DNA of 64,000 nucleotides from positions 783,001-847,000 of the forward strand of contig JBAMJR010000086.1 of NCBI GenBank assembly GCA_038501785.1, written 5' to 3'. Both the position numbers and the translations under genes were made by a program. Origin of the DNA: Myoxocephalus aenaeus. Lineage: Eukaryota; Chordata; Actinopteri; Perciformes; Cottidae. Below, piece by piece: positions 32,124 through 45,360 of the stretch. The notes beneath the pieces are model-generated. The model ran no database searches. It was not told where the DNA came from and saw only the letters and a program-made list of their open reading frames with translations. Each line of letters starts with the position of its first letter. Positions within the stretch are counted from its first letter, which is position 1.

Positions 32124-33515
32124 ACCTAACTTCAGAAACAGCTTTATTGGCCATGTGTGTTTACGGATGTTTTTGTATCTGGGGAGAGGCTACAGGTTGT
32201 ACCTGATTACAAGTATCTTGGAGTACTTTTTGATTCCAAACTATCATTCAAATCTCAGGTGAAAAAGGTCTGTATTCGGGTCAGATTTAATCTATCAAAC
32301 TTCAGGTTCACACACAACTGGGTCAACATCACTATAAAATGCCTTTGGTGTCCTCATCAGAATCACTCAGTTATTATGAAAATGTAACAGAATAATGAAA
32401 CTCTGAGGTGCTTTTATAAATGGCCAAACATTTACACACATATCAATACAATGATAAGTCTCTTGAAATGTGTCTTCATTATTTTATACTGTTTTGTTTC
32501 ATTTGCTGTACGTGATTTTGGCATGTCCCACACACTAAATGATATTAAATACCCCCAAAAAATTATATGATTTTATTGTCCACAACAAGTTATTTGATAA
32601 AATGAGTCATTTTGATCATGTATATTCTATTTTCATAATCATATTGAACATGTTTCACGTGTTCCTGACATTGCTGTCCACCCTGTCATTATGGGGAAAC
32701 TTCCCCTTTAAGAAAACCTCTGATGTTTTCAGTGAAATTACTACCACCAATGTGTCTTTCTTCACTGGAGGCTGAAACAAGTATTTACACTTATATTTCG
32801 TAGTTTTCATCATATTATGTGTGTAGTGTTATGTTGTCAAGCTTATCATGTCCACTCTGTCATAGTGAAATATCAATTAATATAAAAACCTTTCAGAAAT
32901 TATAAATCTATTTGTTAAACAGTACACAGTCACCTTGCTAACTGAATCATGTCGCTAACTGAAGGTCCATCATGTGCTCATTAAATGCTAACATTAGCCA
33001 AAAATGTCAACTCTGTCAGCAAGTTTTCCATTGCAGGGTGGACATTATTTGCATAATTTAGTTATTATCCAAATACTTTACCCATCAAATAAAATATATT
33101 GTTGAGAAAGGGACTTAATATCTTTCTGAAAATGTACAATTTATAATCACTATGTAACTACAATGTATTTACTCTACTTTGAATTTGTCCATGACAGGGC
33201 AGACACATGTGGCTGTTTGCAAGTACATTGTCATCATGCAGTTAATTTATAAAAAAAGGGAGGGAGCTTGGCCAACATTCATTTCTAACAGCATAACATC
33301 TACGTAATACAATGCATATGAAGTTCAATGGAAATCTCACAATCTACTGGACAAGAGGTGCAGCAAGAGGGGATTGTATTATTCCACTCAGGAAAAGTGC
33401 TTTCAGTCAGTCAGTATTTTCTGTACAAGCTGCACTAGACTGGAACTCCATTCCAAGGACTTTTAGAGATCTAAGGACATACAGTTCTTTTAATGCACAA
33501 CTAAAGAAATGATTG
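32124..33515 (+). mobile_element. LINE relic (RT C-terminal region), R2 copy
   Basis: Open pieces at 32157-32387 and 33312-33512 are nearly identical to 14490-14720 and 15545-15745. The site where R1 took the hAT-like insertion is intact at 33505-33525 (AATGATTGATTGATGCCC). Confidence 0.65.
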
Positions 33516-34226
33516 ATTGATGCCCAGCTCTGTCAGCACTAGAGCATAACTGCTCCTTGCCTTCCTCAATCTGTCCATGTTGTACTTTCCCTCTGTCTGT
33601 CTGTTGTCAGCCGTCTGTCTGTCTTGACTTTGCTGGTCGACCATCATCTACCTTCATGTCTTTTATTGTTTTTTAGCGGTGTCTGACTGTTGTGCACGCA
33701 TTGTAAAAGCGCCAACATATTATAAACTTGTATATGTAATTTTATTTCTGTTTTTAGTTTTGTTTTAGTTTTTTAAACATCTGCCTCTCAGGTAGGTTGT
33801 GCTTCCTGAGCTGGCGCAGCCCTCTGCTGGGCCTTTTTTCGGATGGTGTTGATGTTGGAGGCCCACTTGAGGTCCTGGGAGATTGTGGATCCCAGAAACC
33901 TGAAGGTCTCCACTGCAGACACAGTGCTGTTGTGTATGGTGCACGGTAGGAAACTGCAGGGGGTCCAGCTTTGCAGATTTAAATTTCTGCCTGTAGGACG
34001 GAAGAAGATGAACCGGGCAATGATCAGAGAGTCCCAAAGCCATAAGCATCTTTTAGTACAGTGTAGCAGTGTTACAGTGTGTTTTTGTCCCTGGTGCTAC
34101 ACTTAATGTGCTGTCTGTATTTTGGCAGTTATTTGCTGAGTTTTGCTCTGTTAATTATTAAAAATACTTAACTTCACTCAATCACAGCCAAACTTTGCAC
34201 AGATACTCTTAACATATAGAGCTATG

Positions 34227-34315
<89 letters not shown>

Positions 34316-34850
34316 AATTCATATCAAATATAGCAAATATAGTTACGATAAGAAGATACAACTTATTTGTTTTTGTTGTTGTGCAAAATATATATATATA
34401 TGTATATATATATTTGTTCCTTTTCTGTGCATCATAAACCAATATACTAGTAATACAGATATGAATGTATTATCTATGCTCCCAAGAGTTTTCTGTATAT
34501 TATACCTTTTTTAATTATTCAAATAGGCCTTGTGGTTGAGGAGATAATCGGAATTTAGTATGGGTATATTAACCATTCGGATTTTCGGAAAACAGGGCTT
34601 GATGCCATAAGGTTAAAGTCCCCAACAATGAGCAGGGAGTCTAGGTGTGTGTGCTCCATGGTGTTGATCTGCTCAGCCAAGTGTTGGAGTGCCTCACTCA
34701 CACAAAGGCCTGAGGTGGGATGTAAACACCGGCCAGAATGAATGAGGAAAACTCCCGCGGTGAATAAAATGGTTTGCAGTCTATTAAAAGTGTTTCTAAG
34801 TGAGGGCTGCATGATTCCTTTAACACTGTGACATGTGTGCACCAACCTTC
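33516..34850 (-). mobile_element. LINE relic, minus strand, R2 copy (further deleted)
   Basis: Keeps the block FRFLGSTISQDLKWASN-like coding at 33790-33935 and the endonuclease piece ending LLIVGDFN near 34610-34630. About 600 bp of reverse transcriptase tail present in R1 (18690-19290) is deleted. Confidence 0.65.
34227..34315. repeat. (TA)n microsatellite
   Basis: About 45 TA units with one AAT interruption. Expanded relative to 19735-19757. Confidence 0.95.
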
Positions 34851-35483
34851 GTTAATATAACCCCTCATGTGCCTTCTTTGATAATTTGACTATCTCTACC
34901 GTATCAGGGGAACAAAACACCAACTTAGGTGCAGATATCTCACCAGGCCCGGACGGGTTTACGACGGAATTTGATAAAAAAGTTCTCCTATCAGCTGGCA
35001 CCAACTCTTAAAGCAATGTTTAGAGAAGCACTCTCCTTAGGCATTCTTCCTATAACTCTGAGACAGGCCTTTATATCCCTACTGGCTAAGAAGGATAAAG
35101 ACCCGGTATTCTGCTATTATCGCCCTATCTCCCTACTTAATGTGGATTTTGAAGTGCTGTGTAAGGTCTTAGCTATGCGCCTGGAGAGTGTGATCCCAGA
35201 TATTGTCTCACCTGATCAAACAGGATTTATCCAAGGCCGACACTCCCACTCAAATTTAAGAAAACTATTCAATGTTGTCCATTCGGCCCCTTTAACATGC
35301 CCAGAGGTAGTGGTTTCTCTTGATGCAGAGAAGGCCTTTGACCAGGTCGAGTGCAAATACTTATTTGCTGTCCTCCAAAAATGTGGCTTCTCTGAGGAAT
35401 TAATTGCCTGGATTAGATTACTTTATTCCTCTGCCCTAGCAGCTGTAATCTCTAACAATACTCAATCTGACTACCTCTTATGA
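34851..35483 (+). pseudogene. L1/Tx1-type reverse transcriptase fragment, longer copy
   Basis: A 184-codon frame from 34929. It has the L1-clade blocks RPISLLNVDFEVLCKVLA, QTGFIQGRHSHSNLRKLF and SLDAEKAFDQVE; it lacks the catalytic YADD-type block, which would lie downstream. Truncated at both ends. Confidence 0.8.
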
Positions 35484-35719
35484 TTTCTTTCATATGGGGG
35501 ACCAAACCTAGTCGAAGCAGCAAGACTCAACTCCAAAGACCAAAGCTTTACCCAATTTTCTTTTTTACTATTGGGCATGCAATATCCAGAAGCTACTTCA
35601 CTGGTTTGAAGACAGGCCAATTGTAGGAAAGGCGGACTAGGTACAAATATAATTCTCCTCCAGAAGATTGTCCTGATCCTACCTCCATGTTCTCAAGGTC
35701 GATGTCCAACATTCCACAG

Positions 35720-35804
35720 TAGGAAAGCCAGAACAAACTGGCTTCATTGTGGATGATTCAGACACAGACACTGGTTTGAGAAATACGCTCTATGCAGGGT
35801 AAGT
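35720..35804 (+). promoter_or_regulatory. Candidate first exon of gene 3, TATA site decayed
   Basis: TAGGAAAG at 35720-35727 in the TATA position; exon candidate about 35748-35798; donor GTAAGT 35799-35804. Same upstream frames as in gene 2. Confidence 0.5.
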
Positions 35805-36235
35805 GGGCTACTTTAAACTGGAATAGGGACAAAAATATATGTTTTAAAATGTGCTTCAATATAAAAGTATTTGGCCGTTTGACTTGAGTTAATATTTGAC
35901 AACACATTTCAACAACTGGGATTAACTGGTAAAACATTTTGGCACAAACCTCAACTGGAGAATATTTGGCAGAAGTGAACCAGAAAGGCAAAGAAACTAT
36001 CAGCTGCATTATTCCGATTATTATAGTTGTGCTTATTTTTGTTTTTGTATTGGGTTTTACTGGGGAACACGTTTAGCTGAAATGTAAATGTTTTTATCCT
36101 TCTGCTATTGTATAGTACGGTACATTTTACAAATTGCTTATATGTGCAAGGATACTTGGCCAATAAAGCTGATTCTACTTAAGTACTGTACTTAAGTACA
36201 ATTTTGAATTAACTGTACTTTAATTCAGTAAATAC

Positions 36236-37727
36236 TAGTGCTGTCAAACGATTAAAATATTTAATCGCGATTAATCGCATTTATGTCATAGTTAACACGC
36301 GATTAATCGCAATTAATCGCATTTTTTTTTTTTGCATTTTAATGCTCTTATCAACATGAAAAAGTGGATTGGCTTGCTTTATTTTATTGAAAAACAACTG
36401 CCAAACAGGGCGGTACAAAATAAAATCACTGCACATTTCAGGTAAACAAGGGTTTACAAAATAAAATTATAGAGTGCACCAGGCTTGAAAACGGGTCAGG
36501 GGTGAAAAAGGTGAGAAGGATATTACCCCTCTAGGAGGGTCCGGGGGCATGCTCCCCCGTAAGAAACATTTAAATATTCCATATTTTAAAGCATCAATCT
36601 GATGCATTTTGAGATGCTTTTTTTGCCAACCTGGGGAGAGCTGGAGAAACTTAACTTCAGCCATGAGTCAAAAATGATTATGGCCTCCTTACTAAGTATT
36701 ATGCAAGCCATTTCATGCCAGAATGTCACTGGGTCTAACATTTATAGTATATGAGGCACAATGTGGTAAGGGAGAGCATGGCTGCCTTTGTTAGCATCAT
36801 TTATATCTTTGATGCAGAGAATGCATCTGGCGAATCTCTGCCTGTTGATTTTGGAGAATACATCTCCTAGATGAAAGGACACCTCTTGCCCTTTTATTGA
36901 GACCTTGCCTTCCAGTTTTAGCCACGACCAGTTCCAGCTGCATTTCAATCCAGCATCCAGCTGTTTAACAATGGCTGCATCCTTCTCCCCTAACACACTC
37001 ATTCTGCAAAAATAATGTTTGTATTGGTGTTAACTTCTAGTTTAGCCTTATTCAGACCTGCCAACCTTGATATTTTTTGCGTACCGACGAGGGGGGGGGA
37101 TGGGAATTGATGACGACTAATAGGGGACAAGTCATTAAATACTCGTCATGCATTATATTGCATTGCATATAATGTGTGCTGGTCAATTAGTCTAAAATTA
37201 ATTTTAGACTAATTTTTACCAGCGTACTTTGAAGTCAAAATGTGTATCCGCTACGCAAATTGCGTACAGGTTGGCAGGTCTGCTTATTGATAGAACGGTG
37301 GACCACTTTACCTTCTGCCTTGTCAGTCCCCTCTCCTCAAAATCTACCTCCTCAAAAACGGTAGCGTTAGCTAATAATTTTCCACCGGAGCTTTAGCTAG
37401 CTGGCTAACGTTGCATTCTCTCCTGCTGTGTTCAATGTGTTCACTCGCGCTCCCTTCTGGCACGCGCACCTGTTCGCAGTTCACTGAATATCATTCATTT
37501 TGCCGTATCGCGCTCACCATTCATTCATTTCAAACCGTAACGTTAGCCTAGCTTCCAAGCCCAAACGGCGTGCCTATTGTTTTGCTTCCGGTTGAGCTAC
37601 ATCCGGCGTGGTGCTCTCGGAAAAAAAAATTGAACAATTAAAATGCGTTAACGGCGTTAATAAAATTGACGGCGTTAAAATTGGTTTGCGTTAACGCCGT
37701 TAATAACGCGCTAATATGACAGCACTA
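36236..37727 (-). mobile_element. hAT-family relic with BED-finger fragment, unit R2 only
   Basis: Inverted ends TAGTGCTGTCA and TGACAGCACTA. GTAAATAC (36228-36235) precedes it and ATAAATAC (37945-37952) follows the adjoining microsatellite, a likely 8-bp duplication; genes 2, 4 and 5 show the uninterrupted site. On the minus strand 36742-37002 encodes the BED finger (RCILCIKDI, then NKGSHAL). It is the same family as the relic at 1-7385. Subterminal TTAATCGCGATTAATCGC repeats lie at 36255-36320. Confidence 0.75.
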
Positions 37728-37947
<220 letters not shown>

Positions 37948-37959
37948 AATACATTTTCT

Positions 37960-38262
37960 ATTCAATTCAATTCAGTTGATTTTGTATAGCCCAAAATCAC
38001 AAATGAAAAATTTGCCTCAGAGGGCTTCACAATCTGTACACATACGACATCCCTGTCCCAGGACCTCACATCGGATCAGGAAAAACTCCCACAAAAAATA
38101 GAAAAAAACCTTCACAGGGAAAAAAGGAAGAAACCTTCAAGAGAGCAGCAGAGGAGGATCCCTCCCCCCGGATGGACAGAAGCAATAGAAGTCATGTGTA
38201 CAGAATGAACAATGTAACAGAGTTACAGCACATTCAATGGATATGACAGAAAATATTCATAT
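37960..38262. repeat. Teleost dispersed repeat, copy 2
   Basis: Near-identical to 21543-21845. Confidence 0.65.
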
Positions 38263-38756
38263 AATGAGTAGTCGGCAGCAGTTTAGCAGCTACAAGTGTT
38301 GCTAACACATCAATCATTAGGTATAATCCAATATTAAAACGTATATGTTTATAAATTGTGTCTGCATAATGAGTAGTCGTACTTTTGGTACTTTATTCGG
38401 ATACAAATACTTTTGTACCTTTAATTAAGTAACATGCATGCACATTGAATGCATGACTTTTTAGACGAGGCTATTACAACGTTAACTGAAAAGAACAGGA
38501 GGATTAGAAGTGTTTTAATATAATTGAATATTGTTTGTGAGTCATTATTATTTCACAGGAAACACATCTAAAATGTCAATTCAATAAATGAGTGAAGTTT
38601 ATAAAGAATACAGAACACAGACATCAAATATCAGGGATTCCTCCTATCTTCTGTTGCCCTGTTTGCTTTGTCTCAGCAAGCAGTGAAGTTTACAAGAACA
38701 AACAAAAAAAAAACAATTAGACTAAAGACAGACAGCTTTGTAAAAAATGTGATGCA

Positions 38757-39002
38757 AAATGTAGCATGCCGTGAATTTACATTTACGTTGAGATCGGTCG
38801 ACCAATGACAGTTCTCTCTACAGTCAGAGCTTGCGCAAGAAGGTGGAACGTGAGGGAGATACCATTTCCAAAACTTGTAAGGGGGTAATAACTATTTTCC
38901 CGAACGTAGCAAAATCCCGGACGTTTTTGGAATCCCTGCCGGACGCTTTTTTTTGGTCTCGAAAAGAGGACATGTCCGGGAAAAAGAGGACGTCTGGTCA
39001 CC
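38757..39002 (+). mobile_element. hAT fragment upstream of gene 3
   Basis: Same left deletion junction as upstream of gene 2; right end GGTCACCCT followed by ATATAAAT. Confidence 0.7.
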
Positions 39003-39095
39003 CTATATAAATGGCTTTTTCAAAGCTGAATAAAACATATGTATGTTTGGCAGCATGGATTATACCTGATGATTCAAAATGATTCATTCTCACAG

Positions 39096-41979
39096 ATGGA
39101 GGTGATGAATCAGCAAACATTGTTTGACTTCCATGGAGTCTCCATGTCCAACTACTTCATTAACAACTGGGACGAGATACAGAACTTTAAAGCGAGACCA
39201 GATGATATTCTTATAGCTACTTATCCTAAAGCAGGTGGGGAACTTTTTTTTGTACTTTTAATTAATCATTGTATGTTGATGAATGCTTCCTATGCTCATC
39301 CCACTAATTAGAAAGTATCCATGTTTTAATCTCAGGAACAACATGGGTCTGTTACATGCTGGATCTTCTGTATTTTGGACAGACATGCCCAGAGCGTCAG
39401 GCGTCCATCCCTCTTGATGAGAGAGTGCCGTTTCTGGAGCTTGCCAAACCTTCTCTACCCACAGGTTCAATCATAAGATCAGGGTTGCGTTATGCATGGG
39501 AAAAACATTTTATCCAGTTATACAGGAATAACGTAACCTTTTAACCCCCTTATAATATACCATTATGAGACGGTTAGAGATGATTAGAAATGCATTATTA
39601 TACATTTATATTAGGATTACCGTATAATCTCATCACATGATCAAATAGAGACTTGACATTGGACCACATCATGTATTGTAGAGCCAGTACACATACATTG
39701 AAAGATTTACACTTAGCAACACACATAGAAACTATAGTACACTATGCATGCAGTTAAGCCACTGACTCATGCTTCTCTTCACAAAAGGTAAAGACATGGC
39801 AGACCAACTTCCCACCACTCCTCGTCTCATTAAAACTCATCTACCACTCCAGTTTGTACCAAAGTCCTTCTGGGAGCAGAACGTCAAGGTAAAAGCCATG
39901 CACATCCAATATGTAGCCTGTGTAATATGAGAGTTACAAACCACACTTAATTATGATGCAGATGGATGATAATTCTCATGTTTTGTCTTTCTGTAGATAG
40001 TCAACGTGTTTCGTAATGCAAAGGACAACGCGGTGTCCTATTACCATTTTTGCCGCATGACCAACGCCATGCCAGAACCAGGAGACTGGAGCACCTTTCT
40101 ACAGAGCTTCATGGAGGGAAAGGGTGAGTTCAAAGGGATGTTAGTGTAAGGGAAGCACACCATCTTGTCATTTCCTATATTACCACCTCACATAATGCTG
40201 TGTCTTCAGTGGTCTATGGATCCTGGCATGACCATGTGAGCGGCTGGTGGGAGAAGAAACAGACGTATTCAAAAATTCACCAAATGTTCTATGAAGATCT
40301 GATTCAGGTGAGCTGAGGTCTGTTGGTATGTGGGTTGTTTTCAAGAGAGCTTAACATAACAGAGGGGAAACAGTCTGAATGGGTCCTTCCTATCTCGAGT
40401 CTCCTCACTTGATCAGGAAATAGTTCAGCATTATTATGGTTACAAGGAACTTTACCGTAAAAGTCGGGTTACGAGCCGCTCCTACCTCCGGTCAGTGTCC
40501 CTGCTGTAGCAAGCTAGGAGCAGCGCTAGCTAGCGCTGCTGCTAGCTCCCCGCTGCTGCTGCTACTGCCCGCGTCTCCTCTGCCCAAGTCGGGTGTTGAG
40601 TCGGTGCTGGTCCCGCTATCTTCGGTGGTTGTCTGGGAGCTAGCGGAAGTTAGCGGGGAACTAGCGGAGCGCTAGCAGGAGCTCCAGCTGGCTACAGCGG
40701 GGAGCTAACGGGGACACTGACCGAAGGTAGTAGCGGCTTGTAACCCGACTTTTACGGTAATATTGTGCTAATTTTGGCGATCCCTGCAGATGAAAGTGGT
40801 AGATTCCATTTAGAAAACCTCTCATTTTACTGGATTAGGGGTCCAACAGTCTGCTCTGTTCAGCCCTGGTTTTTCTGCTGTTGCGTCTCTCAATACAGAA
40901 TACAGATCTAAGCTCAACATTGAGCATGAATTATATCAAGCCTGGAACCCTGTTTTAAAAAGATTTCAATTTTCTTCATTCTATTGTTTGAAAAAGCACA
41001 GATGGAGGAGTAACAAAAGGTTATTTCAATAAAAATTCAGCATGGACCATTTTGTTACAATTTTGTTGGGACGGTGGGACATGAACATTTTTCTTCCTCC
41101 AAAGTGGGGCGTGACAAAAAAAGTTTGAGAACCACTGAGTTAAGGCACTAAGTTACGAGGCAACAGATGTGTCGTGGAAGGCGATGTGGGGAGAGCAGGA
41201 ATGGAAAGAGAGTCTGAGGGCATCTGGTGGATAGTTAAAGCATGGCAGGTCGAGGTAAAGAGGAGGGTCAGAGCTGAAGACAGGGACAGAGAGCAAGGCT
41301 AAACAACAAAGAGAATTTAAAGCTATGGTAGCTGTTTCCTTCTCTTAGAGGTATTTATGTAGAGCTAAACTAAGTGGCTAGTTTCATATTAATTATAGCA
41401 TAAGAGTGCTATTTCTTATCTTCCTAAAATGTCAAACTACTCCTAAAATAGACTTTTAGTACATTTTAGTACATTGTAGTGACATCATATTACATATAAG
41501 TTAGAATAATATTGCCTTTTTTAGACTGGATATTGGTCAGAAAGATATCTATTATGTATCTTTAATGTATGTGTAATAAGGCTGAAATTCTTACATTTTC
41601 TGCAGGACACGGGACGAGAGATGGACCGACTCTGTTCCTTCCTTGGTTTGTCTCCTTCCACTGAGGAGAAGGAAAGAGTCACAATGGAAGTGAAGTTTGA
41701 CAATATGAAAGAAAACAAGATGGTCAACTTTTCCACTGTCAAAAGTATGAATCATAAAGTGTCTCCTTTCATGAGAAAAGGTACAGTGAAAAATGTCTAT
41801 TGGGAAAGAAATGCATTAATCTTTGATTCTCTATATTAAATACCTGCATGATTCTCTCTGTTTCTCCAGGGAAAGTTGGCGACTGGAAGAATCACTTCAC
41901 TGTGGCCCAGGATGAAAAGTTCAATGAGGACTACAAGCAGAAAATGAAGAACAGTACACTGCAGTTTCGTGAAGTTTAG
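39096..41979 (+). CDS. Cytosolic sulfotransferase gene 3 (SULT1-like), intact, 292 aa
   Basis: Same enzyme class as gene 2. Exons: 39096-39234, 39336-39464, 39788-39888, 39997-40123, 40210-40307, 41606-41780, 41870-41979 (stop TAG); all junctions are GT-AG. All active-site motifs are unchanged: Lys45 in TYPKAGTTW, His107, Arg129, Ser137, RKG at 255-257, dimer motif 263-272. It has Gln at residue 6, where the other copies have Arg, and Ser285. It keeps Thr145-Asn146 like gene 2. The start follows the same CTCACAG acceptor. Upstream DNA back to the candidate first exon is closer to gene 2 than to genes 4 and 5, apart from the hAT relic and microsatellite inserted in intron 1. Confidence 0.93.
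40452..40760. mobile_element. Hairpin MITE in intron 5 of gene 3
   Basis: As in gene 2, with the longer CTAGCTAGCGCTGCTGCTAG centre. Confidence 0.85.
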
Positions 41980-42210
41980 AGGCCTTTGCACCCTTGTCAT
42001 GAACTGTGATTAATCTGATAATGTTGAGTTTACTGAGTCAGATGTTATTTGGATTGACACAAATGTTGTCTAATTTGTGGAGGACCATTCTTGTGATGTT
42101 GACTGATGACCTTCATGTGTTTAACCCTTACATTTCATCAAATTGATCCCTGATCACTGGGATGATATATGTTTGGGTGCTTTAAATGTAATATGGCCAA
42201 AGTAAAACTT

Positions 42211-42216
42211 ATTAAA
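42211..42216 (+). terminator. Candidate poly(A) signal ATTAAA of gene 3
   Basis: Same position relative to the stop codon as in gene 2. Confidence 0.45.
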
Positions 42217-42318
42217 AACACTGTTTCACAGGAGTGTGTTTACTAAAGTGTTTTAGAAATCATCATGTCATACATACAAATGCTTGTTGACTTTTTGACA
42301 TCTGATAAGCGATAGCCT

Positions 42319-42681
42319 GTGGCCCTGGCGCCTCATACTGGAGGAACAGGCTCCACTGAAAATTGTACCAGTGACTTAAACACAGCTCTCTCTAGTCGCC
42401 TGGATTCAGTTGCAACTCTTACTATCAAAACAAGACGGACCAAGAGGTCTACACCCTGGCTTACTGAAGAAACACATGCTCACCCGCATACAGGAGAATG
42501 GCCTAAATCTGGTCTACGTCTGTCTGTTGCTCAACCTTTACTGCTATTGATTGCTTTGTCTAAAATTCTCCAAAAGAACCTTTTACATTTTTTTGCAAAT
42601 GGACCGGGAACAACTGTTTCTGTCCTTGTTCAGCCAAAATATGGACTTTACATTTCAACACTGTACCTTTTTGCCATCTAA
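42319..42681 (+). pseudogene. LINE linker-region remnant, longest copy
   Basis: 120-codon open frame; content as at 25893-26255. Open here because of a 2-base difference near 42361. The ATG start has no support as a gene start. Confidence 0.45.
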
Positions 42682-42829
42682 AAGTAAACAACAAACAGCT
42701 GATTGTTTACTCTGAATTTCTTATTTTAATTCGGCAATATAACAAAAGATTATGATAGCCAAGGATTTGTTATTATCTATAAAAAACATGAATGTTAACT
42801 CAATATATCTTACTATGATATTTATACCT

Positions 42830-43200
42830 TGTTAGAAAAATGTACTCGACACCTGGTGGTAAAATCATTCAATCAGGACATTTATTCTTTGCAAAGAAGG
42901 AGCAGAGCCAGAGATACAACGTGTTACTTTACTAATTGCATATCCAAGTCTGCTCAATGAACGAGCAGAGGGATGTCAGTTAAATACTCTAAAATCAACA
43001 TAGGCCCCCATGACGTCTTTAGATTGGCTTGCATGGTCATATGATAACAAGGAACAGTCTGTTCATATGTAAGATTTAACATGGTAGAGTTCAATGAGAA
43101 GTCTCAAGCCTTTACACAGTATATGATTAATAAACAGAACATATGATTATTAATATAACAGTGAAACATTAATTGATTAAGAGTAAATGTTCTTCCAACA
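42830..43200 (-). mobile_element. Candidate solo LTR, copy 2
   Basis: Same ends as 26401-26777; lost about 9 bp near its right end. Confidence 0.55.
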
Positions 43201-43612
43201 TTCCTTAAATTAGTTTAATTAAATGATCAAAACAGTGTATTTGGCATTTTGATATGGTATAATCCAGATTATTATAATGAAATAAAATACAATGCCGATA
43301 CTTTAAATACCTGCTGTATCATATTTGATACATGTGTTTTCAAAACGATTTTACTATCAAATAAGGAATGAAAGATGAGGCAATTATAGGTTGCTTGAAA
43401 ACAGTAACTATTCATATTGAAATATTAGTAACAATATAAAAGTAATTCTTACCGTAACATTTTCAAAATCAGCATTTAGATTTCCCTGGAAAAAACGAAC
43501 GAGTAACTTTGTGACGGCGGCCATTTTGAATATGTAATTAACCCGTCTACTGCCTGCAGTGCTTGGAAACTCCACCAGATGGCAGACTACATGTATACAA
43601 TTGTATACTACA

Positions 43613-44902
43613 GGGCCCTGTTTCTCGTACCTGGTTTACTGAGTTAGCGGGTTAATTGTCAGGATAAGATGACGTAGGTCTGGCTTATTCAGTTTCTCGA
43701 AGCAAGCTTAGATAAATCACCATAGCAACACAGCCAAAAATGTAAACCTGCTCCCGGGCAGGCTAACTGAAATTCACTGGATAAGCTGGTCACTCCCACC
43801 GGACAAAAAAGGCAGCTCACTTCCTCATTGATGAAGGAGCGATATTAGTTATATTAGTTTTATTGGGAGAGAGTTCTTTGAGATCGCCAAGATCCGTCCT
43901 CACATCATCATGACTTCCTGTACACGGCGCTATAGATTCTGCCGTCAAGGAATCATTTATTTACAAGAGCTTCTCGAGCCGCGGACACTGATCACCACAG
44001 GCGCAGCCGATCGGCCGTCTCACAGACAGAGACTATCACCCGCTGCATGCTGTGCTGTTCTTAAGTTTATTTAGCGCTTATGAAACTTATGGATGTGTTG
44101 AAAGCACTCATAATTATATGACAGTGTTATTAGTACACCATACATATCATTATTGTAGAACATGATTAAGGTGGACTCATGATAAGAATACAGAGAATCA
44201 CAGACAATTTATTTTCACTGCTTCAATTGATTGAATTTCTGATTATGAATAATACATATATACTGATCCGCCCATACACATATTCAAACTCCTAGTTATA
44301 TGTAATCTACACATACATGTATATACACATAGTACATGATACATACGCGCATACAGTACATATATCCTCAAGTATATATTAATTTGTATACTACTGGCAG
44401 CAGATATATTTAAATAAATATAATCTGATTGATTTGGGTGATGAAGGACTTCAATTTAGCCGATACATTTTCCCAAAACTGACACATTTAACTTGTCTGA
44501 TATATTTGCGACGCTTATGTCTCGCAGCGGGGGCGGTGTTATGCTGCATTCACACTGAAAACGTTGCAAACGCGTTGCGAATATTCACAACGCGTTTACA
44601 ACGTTTGCTGTGAATGATTAAGGTAATAAATTCCTCATATGCCTTCATGATCATCTCCTGCTTCTCAGCGGAGAAATAAAAAGATGTTCCTCTGAGTTTA
44701 TTTGCCATTGTACTGTTAGAAGATCGTGGTGTCAGTGCTTGATTATTATCCCTTCTGAAGAAGAGCGGGCACGGATCAGCGCCCGCGCGCGGATCAGCCG
44801 TGAAGAAACCCAGATAGCCTGATGTCAATCATCTCGCTAATTTAAACTGAAGATTAGGACTTTTGCTTGACTTCGTTTAGCCAGGTACGAGAAACAGGCC
44901 CC
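43613..44902 (-). mobile_element. GGGCCC-ended DNA transposon, copy 2, with Myb-like frame
   Basis: The 92-codon minus-strand frame 44550-44828 includes MANKLRGTSFYFSAEKQEM at 44714 and downwards, a Myb/SANT-like start, then stops. A GC-rich variant at 44770-44795 (GCGCCCGCGCGCGG) replaces sequence found in units 2 and 4. Confidence 0.55.
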
Positions 44903-45243
44903 AGGTCTTTGAGGAAATGCTCACGTTAATGACGTAGAGGTCTCTGAAACTCATATATCAAATATGATACAAACGGCGCTACAGGGTTAAGAAAACACAA
45001 CATTAAAAAGTGGTTTGTTTGCCGTCTTGTGGACAGACGACAAAAATCATGAATATATTTTATGAAACAGGTTTGGAGTAAATTTGTAAATGAATCATAG
45101 GATTACAGGAAATAAGCAAAATAAAAGGTGTGGCCATTGAAACTTTCAGAGTCTCCCTCACTCAATGCATTAAATACATCTACTGCTGATCTGAAGCCTT
45201 AGTGAGGGGGGTTATAACTATTCATTGTGTGAACACATATTAG

Positions 45244-45360
45244 TCAATAGAAAAGTAGGAGCTCTGGTCCTGATCCCACCTCCACCAAGAACCAACAAAC
45301 TGACTTCATCGTGGATGATTCAGACACAGACAGTGTTTTGGGAAATACGCTCTCAGCAGG
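45244..45360 (+). promoter_or_regulatory. Orphan 5' exon copy without TATA, before the LINE
   Basis: As at 28870-28981: the TATA-bearing block is missing (CCTCCACCAAGAACCAAC). It ends exactly at GCAGG, where foreign sequence begins, so the donor site is destroyed. Confidence 0.6.

Noticed and set aside
40436..40675. 79-residue frame in intron 5, also in the other young genes
   Set aside because: It is the translated arm of the hairpin MITE.
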